This document shows, piece after piece, positions 1 to 6,971 of a stretch of 16,385 bases of DNA. Source of the stretch: Victivallales bacterium. Lineage in GTDB: Bacteria; Verrucomicrobiota; Lentisphaeria; Oligosphaerales; Lenti-02. The stretch covers positions 1-16,385 of the forward strand of contig JABGQJ010000094.1 in assembly GCA_018648945.1 (NCBI GenBank). Reading direction: 5' to 3'. Made by a program: the position numbers and the translations under genes. The notes under the pieces were generated by a model. It was not told where the DNA came from. It saw only the letters and a program-made list of their open reading frames with translations, and did not search any database. Every line of letters starts with the position of its first letter. The first letter of the stretch is position 1.

Positions 1-3000
1 CTTGGTTGTGGTGTTGGTCGGCTGATCGCGGCCCCCGTGGTGGTGGACCAGTGGGATGGCTTTGTCCCTGCACCAGAGATGAAGGCACCGTCCGGGGCAG
101 TCGCTCAGCGATGGCCGACGCCAGCGGAGACCACCTCCGTGCAGGCAAAGGGAGTGCCGACGGACTTGAGTGCCGTCCGCAGCATTCGCTTCTGGGTGCA
201 TGTGGCAGAGCCGAAGGACAGCGTGCTCACCGTGGTCTTCTCTTCGGAAAGCCAGGAAACCAAGGGCTCGGACTACTACAGCCTCGTCCTGAAGACCAAC
301 TTCACGGGCTGGCGCGAGATTCTGCTTTCCCGCGATGAGCTTGGCACCACCCGTGCGCCCGCTGGCTGGGACCAAGTCAGCCGGGTCTTCTTCAGCTCCA
401 ACTGGGCGCATCGCTTGGACCCGGAGACGGTCGTGCATATCGCCGGCTTCACGCTGAGTGAAGAAGTGCTGCCGCAGGAGGAGATGCCGCCGGGAGAGTT
501 GCTGCGCAACCGTGGGTTCGAGCTGGATCGGGACTACAACGAGGCACCCGACAGCTGGTCCTACACCACCTTCAACAGCGGCACGGTGGTTGACCTCGTG
601 GACGGCGGGCATGCGGGCAAAGCGGTACGCATTGCAGGCCCGGACGAGGGGAGGAACCGCGGGGGCGTGAGCTGTTCGGTCGGCCCCGACCGTACGGATG
701 CGAAGGCGCTGTATGTAATGAGCGCCTGGACGAAGGTGACTGGCGAGACGAGCCCGACTTGGGCCGCCAATGCCCGGTTCACGTCTGTGAACGAGGGGGG
801 AGCGGTCACCAAGAGCGAGTACAAGCCGTGTCCTCCGGGTCCCTTCGACTGGCAGCCCGTGCGTTGGTTGGTGCAGTTGGCCCCGGACGTCCACCGCTTC
901 AACCTGGTGCTGTTCCACCACGGCTCCGGCACGGCGTTCTGGGACGATGTGTCCCTCCTGCGCTGCCAAGCCGGGAAGGCGCTGAGTCCGGAGCTCCATG
1001 CCTTCGCACCCGACGGCCGCCCGGAGTTCCGCTGGGAAGCCCCGGCGGATGCGCGCGGCAAGCTGATTCTCGTCGGCGATGGCGCCCCCGCCTTCGAGAA
1101 GACCTACGCCGTACAGGGCAATTCGTTCCGCCCTCCGGAACCCCTGCCCACGGGGCGAGAATATCTGTGGTACGTATTGGTCGAAGGCGAGGGAGATCCT
1201 CAAGTGACTGCGTTCACCAACGAGAAGGACGAGCCGATCATGGGTAGCGTGTTTTCGGGCAACTGGCAGGACCGCGCGCGCCAGATGGCGGGCGATCTGA
1301 CCGCCTTCCAGGAAGCGTATCCGCGCCTGAAGGCCTTTGGCGACCGGAATGGCATGTGGGATCGGTTCAGCCTGCTGGGCGACCTGCTCGCAGCTCTGGA
1401 TGCCGACGACTTGCCTGCGGGCATGACCGTGCCGAAGCTACTGGCGAGCGTGAAGGAACTGCGCCTGCGGGTGCCCTGGTGGCAGAAGGTCTTCCTGGAC
1501 GATGCCGCGTTTTTCGACGGGCTCAATCTGGAGTTGCCAGGGCTGGACACGGTCGCCGCCGCTGCTGCGGCCAAGGACTACCCGCTCGCCCGCAAGGAGC
1601 TGCTCGCCTACTACCTGGCCCGCAAGGGCCTCAGTTACTACCGGAAGTGGGAGAAGAAGCCCTCCTGGAACCCGGCTCGGACCACGAACCCCAAGGCGGA
1701 TGTCTACGTGAGCCACAAGATGCCGATCCATTCCTACGAGACTCCCGACTACGATGTGGGCAAGGAGTTCGACTGGCACATCTTCCCCATTGTGGATGTG
1801 GAATGGCCCACCAAGATCCACCGCCATTTCCACTGGAATACGCTTGCCGGCAGCTATTGGTCCACGGGCAACGAGACCTACGCGAACGAAATCGTGCAGC
1901 AGCTGTACGACTGGGGCCAGGACAACCCCATGGAGCGCTGGGACCGGCACCGCTACCGCTGGGCCTGGAGCACGCTCAACGCCACCATCCGCATCTACTC
2001 CACCTGGACCAATGCCTGGTTCCGCATCCGCGAGAGCGAGAGCTGGACGCCTGACAGCCAGTTCGTGATGATGACTCTCCTCCGCGAGCACGGACGTTTC
2101 CTGATGACCCACAAGACGCCGGCTGGACGGAGCAACTGGTCGGTGGCCGAGTCCCGCGGGTTGGTCGAGTTGGGGATCATGTTCCCCGAGTACAAGGAAG
2201 CCGCCGAATGGCGCGCCGAGGGATTCCGCCGTCTGCGCGAGGACATCGACCTACAGGTGCTGGACGATGGTGTCCATGTGGAGCGCACCCCCGGCTACCA
2301 CAGCATGACGATGGGCTGCTTCATGGAGCCGCTGCGGCTTGCCATGCTGAACGAGGTGGAGTTCGAGGGACGCGACCACTTCATCGCCAAGATCGAGAGC
2401 ATGTACGAGTTCTACCTCTACGGCTGCGACCCCAACAGCCGCATGGCGCAGATTGGCGACGGGCACCAGATGAGCGTGATCTCGAAGATGCGCCAGGCCA
2501 CGGAGATGTTTGGGCGCGAGGACATGCGCTTCATTGCCACCGAAGGCAACGAAGGCGTCATGCCCGTACACCGTTCCTACGGCTTCGAATCGGCGGGGCT
2601 GTACGTGTCGCGGTCAGCCTGGAACGATCCCAAGGCGCTCTGGAGCATCATGGATTGGGGTGCGGCCATCGGCCATTGCCACGAGGACATGGGCCAGATC
2701 TGCCTGCGCGCCTACGGCAAGCCGATCCTGATCGACAGCGGCATCTACAGCTATGCCTTCCCCATGCGCAGCTACTTCCACTGGACCATTGGGCACAACA
2801 CGCTGATGGTGGACGAGAAGCCCCAGAAGCGGCGCGACCCCCTGTCCTGCACCTGGGTCACTACCGACCGCTTCGACTACGTGCGGGGCCTGACCGACAA
2901 TTCCGAACCCGTGCTGCACGAGCGCAGCCTAGTCTTCAAACAACCCGGCACCGACGGCCCTGGCTACTGGGTCGTGCTCGACCGCGTGACCGGCGAGGGC

Positions 3001-4266
3001 AGCCACCGGCTGGACCAACGCTGGCACCCCAACGAGAAGTTCAAGGGCGAGGTGGTTGGTTCCTCGGTGGTCTTCACCAGTGCGGACGAAGCGGAGCCGC
3101 AACCCTCCTTGGTGCTCGCGGCTCTGCCCACCGAGAATCTGCAGACCGCCGTGGTCGAGGGCGCAGTCAGCTACAAATGGTACAAGAAACTCCCCGTGGA
3201 CGTGGCCCAGTTCACCCGTGAGATGGCGGTCCCCGCCGTCCTCGGGACCGTGCTCTATCCCACACCGGAGGGCAAGCCCCCCGCCAAGGTCAGCGTGACT
3301 CGCCTGCCTGCCACGTTGGATGGCAAGGATGTCCCGGACGTGGTCGCAACCGCCTTCCTGGTGACCATCGAGGACGACGGCAAGACGTATCGCGATACCT
3401 GGCTCTTCCGCCATGGTGACAAGGGTGTGGTCACAGCTGGCGGCGCGACCTTGGACGGTCGGGTGGCGCGCGTGCGCGATGCTGGCTCCTGGCTGGTTGC
3501 CGAGGGCAATCGGCTGATGCTGGGTGACCAAATGCTCTTCACGGCCGACGAGCCGATGCAGGGCGCGTCCCTGGTGGGGCCCATCTTCGCCTGCACGGAT
3601 GGCAAGGGGGTCAGGCTGGCGTCCCCGGCCCCCTTGGCAGCGAACGGTGGCGAACTGGTTGCACCCGTGAACGACGTGGTTTCCTTCGCTACGGTCGCTG
3701 CCCCCGAGATCGCTCCCGAACCACGTGGTGAAGGCCCCATGAAGTTCGAGATCCAGCCCCCGCCCGAGCCGATCCCCGCCACCGGGTTCGCGCGTCTGCT
3801 TCCTGTCGAAGCCAAGCTCGGGGACAATGCCATCGTCGTGAATGCCGCAGACATCTCCGGCGAGGGCGGCGGCAAGGTGGAGATCACCGCCAAGAAGGTG
3901 GGATCCGACGGCAAGGCATTTCTCCACTGGGATCGGGCCGGGCACTGGCTGGAGTACAGCTTTGATGTTCCCGCTACCGGCCGCTACACGCTCCTCCTTC
4001 GCGCCTGCACGTCCTCCGGCGCGGTCGCCCGCAAGATCACGCTTGCCGGCAAGACCGCTGCCGTCGCCGAGGCCCAGGAGATCGCCGGTACTGGTGGCTA
4101 CAGCAGCACCACCGACAACTGGCGCGTCTTCGCCGTCGCCGACAAGGAAACGCACGACGTCGCCTTCGATCTACCCCAGGGCACCGTCAAGATCCGCCTG
4201 GAGAACATCGACGGCCAGAGCCTGAATCTGAACTGGGTCGCGTTGATCCCGACTCCGCAACCGTAG
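1..4266 (+). CDS. Secreted heparinase II/III-like polysaccharide lyase, 5' partial
   Basis: Large exported enzyme predicted to cleave an acidic or amino-sugar polysaccharide by beta-elimination. The frame is open to the window edge. A GTG at 37 could start it, but the 12 codons before it end in Leu-Ile-Ala-Ala-Pro, like the end of a signal peptide, so the true start is probably upstream. Residues below are counted from the GTG. Residues 40-150 and 155-310 look like two carbohydrate-binding-type beta domains. About 315-400 resembles the Fn3-like start of DUF4962. About 400-840 fits the alpha/alpha toroid, including SNWSVAESRGL and a DDG-x3-E-x3-GYH segment whose Tyr754 and His755 match the catalytic region of PL12/15/17/21-type lyases. 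About 845-1000 is the heparinase II/III beta-sheet domain (GHCHED, His880/His882). Residues 1250-1409 look like a further CBM. At over 1,400 aa it is roughly twice the size of a simple family member. The substrate cannot be told from sequence. It is the first gene of a probable operon with the next two. Confidence 0.85.
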   Translation, partial: LGCGVGRLIAAPVVVDQWDGFVPAPEMKAPSGAVAQRWPTPAETTSVQAKGVPTDLSAVRSIRFWVHVAEPKDSVLTVVFSSESQETKGSDYYSLVLKTNFTGWREILLSRDELGTTRAPAGWDQVSRVFFSSNWAHRLDPETVVHIAGFTLSEEVLPQEEMPPGELLRNRGFELDRDYNEAPDSWSYTTFNSGTVVDLVDGGHAGKAVRIAGPDEGRNRGGVSCSVGPDRTDAKALYVMSAWTKVTGETSPTWAANARFTSVNEGGAVTKSEYKPCPPGPFDWQPVRWLVQLAPDVHRFNLVLFHHGSGTAFWDDVSLLRCQAGKALSPELHAFAPDGRPEFRWEAPADARGKLILVGDGAPAFEKTYAVQGNSFRPPEPLPTGREYLWYVLVEGEGDPQVTAFTNEKDEPIMGSVFSGNWQDRARQMAGDLTAFQEAYPRLKAFGDRNGMWDRFSLLGDLLAALDADDLPAGMTVPKLLASVKELRLRVPWWQKVFLDDAAFFDGLNLELPGLDTVAAAAAAKDYPLARKELLAYYLARKGLSYYRKWEKKPSWNPARTTNPKADVYVSHKMPIHSYETPDYDVGKEFDWHIFPIVDVEWPTKIHRHFHWNTLAGSYWSTGNETYANEIVQQLYDWGQDNPMERWDRHRYRWAWSTLNATIRIYSTWTNAWFRIRESESWTPDSQFVMMTLLREHGRFLMTHKTPAGRSNWSVAESRGLVELGIMFPEYKEAAEWRAEGFRRLREDIDLQVLDDGVHVERTPGYHSMTMGCFMEPLRLAMLNEVEFEGRDHFIAKIESMYEFYLYGCDPNSRMAQIGDGHQMSVISKMRQATEMFGREDMRFIATEGNEGVMPVHRSYGFESAGLYVSRSAWNDPKALWSIMDWGAAIGHCHEDMGQICLRAYGKPILIDSGIYSYAFPMRSYFHWTIGHNTLMVDEKPQKRRDPLSCTWVTTDRFDYVRGLTDNSEPVLHERSLVFKQPGTDGPGYWVVLDRVTGEGSHRLDQRWHPNEKFKGEVVGSSVVFTSADEAEPQPSLVLAALPTENLQTAVVEGAVSYKWYKKLPVDVAQFTREMAVPAVLGTVLYPTPEGKPPAKVSVTRLPATLDGKDVPDVVATAFLVTIEDDGKTYRDTWLFRHGDKGVVTAGGATLDGRVARVRDAGSWLVAEGNRLMLGDQMLFTADEPMQGASLVGPIFACTDGKGVRLASPAPLAANGGELVAPVNDVVSFATVAAPEIAPEPRGEGPMKFEIQPPPEPIPATGFARLLPVEAKLGDNAIVVNAADISGEGGGKVEITAKKVGSDGKAFLHWDRAGHWLEYSFDVPATGRYTLLLRACTSSGAVARKITLAGKTAAVAEAQEIAGTGGYSSTTDNWRVFAVADKETHDVAFDLPQGTVKIRLENIDGQSLNLNWVALIPTPQP

Positions 4267-4331
4267 CGCGGGGACGATCTGAGAGTACATTCGGGGGAGG
4301 GCTCCCTTCCTTCCCTCGCAGCAGCCAGCAT

Positions 4332-4335
4332 GGAG
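4332..4335 (+). promoter_or_regulatory. Ribosome binding site deciding the oxidoreductase start
   Basis: GGAG at 4332-4335 lies 8 nt before the ATG at 4344. It overlaps the first base of the alternative in-frame GTG at 4335, which has no well-placed Shine-Dalgarno sequence. This favours ATG 4344 as the start. Confidence 0.6.
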
Positions 4336-4343
4336 TGTCAGGC

Positions 4344-5411
4344 ATGAGCGAGACCCTACGCATCGGCATCATCGGCACGGGCGGCATCGGCAAGCAGAAC
4401 GGCAGGCATCTGGAGGGTGATGAGCGCGGGGAGATCGTCGCTCTGTGCGACATTGTTCCCGAGCGCATGGATGGCTTCGAGGCCGAGCTGGGCCGCCCCA
4501 TGCACAAGTACGAGGACTACAACGACCTCTGTGCCGACCCCGACGTGGATGCGGTCTTTGTGGGCACCCCAAACCAGGTTCACGTGCCGGCGGCGTTGGC
4601 CGTCGTGCGCGCAGGCAAGCATGTGATGTGCACCAAGCCCCTGTCCGATTCCCTGGCCCCGGCCATCGAGTTGGTGCGCGAGGCGGAAGCGGCGGGCGTG
4701 GTGAACATGATGAGCTTGAGTACCCGGTTTGCGCCGGATTGTCTGTATCTGAAGCAGCAGGCGAGGGATGGCTTCTTTGGCGACTTCTACTATGGCCGGG
4801 CGCGCAGCGTGCGCCGCAGCGGCATACCAGACTGGAATCTGGGGTTCATCGAGGCGGGCGGCGGTGCCTTCCGCGACATGGGCGTGCATGCGCTTGACGC
4901 CGCGTGGTGGCTGATGGGCATGCCGAAACCGGTCAGCGCCACCGGTGTCGCCGGGGCCAAGTTCGGCCCATTCGGTCGGGGCTATACCGCCTTCCGCAAG
5001 CCGCCCGAGGAGTACTCGGAGAAGTACGGCTCGGACGACTACGCCGGCGGCTTCATCCGCTTTGCCGATGGCACCGGCCTGCAGATCGAGAGCTTCTGGG
5101 CCAGCCACATGCCCGGCGAGTTCCAGGTGGAGTTGTTCGGCACCGACGGTGGCGGCACCCTCCGCCCCGTCCGGCTGTTCAATACCGACCACGGCGCGCC
5201 GAAGGACGTGAAGGTCGATATCCCGAAGTCCTGGCGTGGCGCCTGGGAGAATGTGGCGAAGCACTTCATCGATACCGTTCTCGACGGCACCGAATGCATG
5301 GCTCCCCTGCGCCATGGGCTGATCGTGCAGTCCATGCTGGAAGCCGTGCTGGAGAGTGCAAACCAGGGACGCGAAGTCGTCCTGGATGAGTTCTGCCAAC
5401 TTCCCGAATAA
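4344..5411 (+). CDS. Gfo/Idh/MocA family NAD(P)-dependent oxidoreductase
   Basis: Cytoplasmic sugar or polyol dehydrogenase-type enzyme of 355 aa, the usual length for the family. The N-terminal Rossmann fold carries the dinucleotide loop GTGGIG (residues 11-16). The conserved Lys of the EKP-type motif is present as CTKP (Lys98), with Cys-Thr in place of the common Glu-Lys context. The C-terminal domain shows the family signature GGGAFRDMGVHALD (residues 172-185), where Asp178 and His182 are the expected active-site or substrate-binding residues. No signal peptide is seen, so it acts in the cytoplasm. It lies 77 bp after the lyase and 14 bp before the TIM-barrel isomerase, so the three are probably co-transcribed. 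Gfo/Idh plus xylose-isomerase-like pairs are common in sugar catabolism. I infer a role oxidising the lyase product or a derived inositol-like or keto-sugar compound. The exact substrate is unknown. Confidence 0.9.
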   Translation: MSETLRIGIIGTGGIGKQNGRHLEGDERGEIVALCDIVPERMDGFEAELGRPMHKYEDYNDLCADPDVDAVFVGTPNQVHVPAALAVVRAGKHVMCTKPLSDSLAPAIELVREAEAAGVVNMMSLSTRFAPDCLYLKQQARDGFFGDFYYGRARSVRRSGIPDWNLGFIEAGGGAFRDMGVHALDAAWWLMGMPKPVSATGVAGAKFGPFGRGYTAFRKPPEEYSEKYGSDDYAGGFIRFADGTGLQIESFWASHMPGEFQVELFGTDGGGTLRPVRLFNTDHGAPKDVKVDIPKSWRGAWENVAKHFIDTVLDGTECMAPLRHGLIVQSMLEAVLESANQGREVVLDEFCQLPE

Positions 5412-5425
5412 GGAGTAACGAGACC

Positions 5426-6226
5426 ATGCGCACCAAGCTCTCATTCATCGGCGACAATGGCCTGGCCAGTGTGGAGGCGGACTCCCGGTTCGCTGCCGAG
5501 AACGGCTTCGAGGGACTGGAATACAACTACTGGGGCGACTTCGCCGACCTGACCGAGGACACGGTGCGCGCCATGCATCGCATCCACCAGGCCTACGGCA
5601 TGAAGTGCGTCATGCTTGGTTTCTGGGGATGGAACCACCTGAGCAAGGACGCCGAAGAACGGACCAAGGCCCATGCGATGCTCGACAAGGGCATCGAGTT
5701 CGGCAAGATCCTGCAGGCGGACGTGCTCACCACCGGCGGCGGCGTCTACAGCGACGACCTGGCGGAGAACGTGGCCGAATTCGGCAAGGTCTTCCCAAGC
5801 TACCTGGAGCAGGTCCGGGCGGCGGGCATGGTCTCCGCCTTCTATGCGGTGCATGGGAACAGCTTCTTTAAGACGCTCAAATGCTACGAGGCGGTTTGGG
5901 AGAACCATCCGCTGGTGACCATCAAGTACGATCCCGCCAACTGGCAGCATTCGAACGAGGACTACGTGGAAGTGGTCCGCAAGCATGGCGACAAGGTCGG
6001 GCATCTGCACATCAAGGAACACGTGTATCACAACGGCGAGCTGGCCAGCCAACCGGCGGCGGGCATGGGCGACATCCAGTTCGGGAAAGTCCTCGCCTTC
6101 CTCTACGAACACCACTACCAAGGCCCGCTTTCCATCGAGGCCCACGGTCCCATCTGGTCCAAGGGCGAGATGCGCGCCAAGATGCTGCTGCTCACGCAAC
6201 GGTACATCTCCCCGTTCCTGATCTAG
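5426..6226 (+). CDS. Sugar phosphate isomerase/epimerase family TIM-barrel protein
   Basis: A 266-aa xylose-isomerase-like TIM-barrel (AP endonuclease 2 fold) protein, the usual size for IolE/IolI/hydroxypyruvate-isomerase-type enzymes, probably cytoplasmic. A GGAG at 5411-5414 precedes the ATG by 11 nt and overlaps the stop of the upstream gene, so translation is probably coupled. Likely metal and active-site residues are Asp169 in KYDPANW, His193/His195 in GHLHIKEH, and Glu238 in SIEAHG near the end. The strand-5 Glu that most relatives carry in a Glu-Asn-His context seems to be Ala-Val-His here (residues 141-143), so one canonical metal ligand may be missing. It probably isomerises, epimerises or dehydrates the product of the neighbouring oxidoreductase. 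This is inference from the pairing; the family is broad. Confidence 0.83.
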   Translation: MRTKLSFIGDNGLASVEADSRFAAENGFEGLEYNYWGDFADLTEDTVRAMHRIHQAYGMKCVMLGFWGWNHLSKDAEERTKAHAMLDKGIEFGKILQADVLTTGGGVYSDDLAENVAEFGKVFPSYLEQVRAAGMVSAFYAVHGNSFFKTLKCYEAVWENHPLVTIKYDPANWQHSNEDYVEVVRKHGDKVGHLHIKEHVYHNGELASQPAAGMGDIQFGKVLAFLYEHHYQGPLSIEAHGPIWSKGEMRAKMLLLTQRYISPFLI

Positions 6227-6276
6227 GGAAGCTCTGCCTCGAACCAATCAGTGGCGCGGGGATGGCGGGGAGTCTC

Positions 6277-6400
6277 GGAATGGACGGGATGGACATGCCT
6301 GCGGCGCATGGACGGGAATGGACGATGGACGGAATGGACGGAATGGTGGCGCGCGGGACGAGTCTGTCCATGTCGTCCATCGTCCATGCCATGTCGTCCA
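6277..6400 (+). repeat. ATGGACG-type palindromic repeat, copy A
   Basis: Non-coding element between the convergent isomerase and ogt genes. The left half carries ATGGACG/ATGGACA units at 6280, 6289, 6308, 6318, 6325 and 6334. The right half carries the complement (CGTCCAT or TGTCCAT type) at 6365, 6374, 6381 and a degenerate CGTCCAA at 6395. Positions 6277-6395 match copy B (8523-8641) with a single mismatch (G at 6288, C at 8534). After 6395 copy A is shorter, lacking about two 9-bp units present in copy B. Short open frames read through it as Met-Asp-Gly repeats and are best seen as spurious. Confidence 0.93.
6318..6387. repeat. Long hairpin inside repeat copy A
   Basis: Perfect 14-bp inverted repeat: 6318-6331 pairs with 6374-6387. 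It continues inward past a two-base step (one G-T pair, one A-G mismatch) into six more pairs (6334-6339 with 6366-6371). That gives a stem of about 22 pairs and a 26-nt loop (6340-6365) containing GCGCGC. It lies between converging genes and might end transcription from both sides, but there is no T-tract, and the same hairpin recurs between diverging genes in copy B. Confidence 0.85.
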
Positions 6401-6476
6401 ACGGTTCCCACCCCATAGCCAGCCACAAGTAGCCTGTCGCCTGAGATTTCCCGAGGCCCCCAGATGGTCTGGTTGG

Positions 6477-6971
6477 TCAGGAGCGTCCGTTCGTGTTCTC
6501 AAGCTCCAGCAGGGCTGTTTTCATTGCCAGGCCATGGGCATAGCCGACGAGCTTCCCACTGGCGCCAATCACACGGTGACAGGGAATGAGCAGGGGAATG
6601 GGATTCTTGTTGTTGGCCATGCCGACGGCACGCGCAGCGGCGGGATTGCCGATCTGGGTCGCGACCTGCTTATACGTCCGCGTCTCGCCGAATGGGATGG
6701 TTTGGAGTGCCGCCCAGACCGTGCGCTGGAAGTCCGTTCCCTGTGGGGCGAGCGGCAGGTCAAATTGGATCAAGTCCCCCGCGAAGTAGGCGTTGATCTG
6801 GCGGACGGCCTCGCTGAAACGCGCATCGTCACGCTGCCATGTGGGATCGATGGCAAAACGACGATCTCCTTCGCCGGTGTCGAGATGCAGCATCTGGATG
6901 GTTCCGTCCGCATCGCCGACGATGATTACGTCGCAGAAAGGGGATCTGACTCGGGCAAAGAATTGGGTCAT
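6477..6971 (-). CDS. ogt: Methylated-DNA--protein-cysteine S-methyltransferase
   Basis: DNA repair protein that removes methyl or larger alkyl groups from O6-guanine (and O4-thymine) by transfer to its own cysteine, a suicide reaction. At 164 aa it is the usual Ogt length. The active-site PCHRV motif is intact, with acceptor Cys131. The arginine-finger helix ARAVGMAN (Arg114) and the Tyr100 region TYKQVA are also present. The N-terminal part (1-75) is the poorly conserved ribonuclease-like domain. Its ATG overlaps the stop of the upstream ada-alkA gene by 4 bp (6968-6971), which indicates translational coupling and shared expression. The ada-alkA then ogt order is also known from actinobacteria such as Mycobacterium. 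It lies on the opposite strand to its neighbours and about 80 bp from repeat copy A. Confidence 0.96.
   Translation of the reverse strand: MTQFFARVRSPFCDVIIVGDADGTIQMLHLDTGEGDRRFAIDPTWQRDDARFSEAVRQINAYFAGDLIQFDLPLAPQGTDFQRTVWAALQTIPFGETRTYKQVATQIGNPAAARAVGMANNKNPIPLLIPCHRVIGASGKLVGYAHGLAMKTALLELENTNGRS

Noticed and set aside
2929..4155. Long - strand frames opposite the lyase, the oxidoreductase (4356-5444), the LamG gene (9538-10590), mreB (14183-15232) and the aldolase (15254-16183)
   Set aside because: All are shadows of well-supported + strand genes, with compositions typical of antisense reading of GC-rich codons and no recognisable motif.
4335..4343. GTG 4335 as start of the oxidoreductase
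   Set aside because: ATG 4344 has a GGAG at ideal spacing and places the Rossmann glycine loop at the normal distance from the N-terminus.
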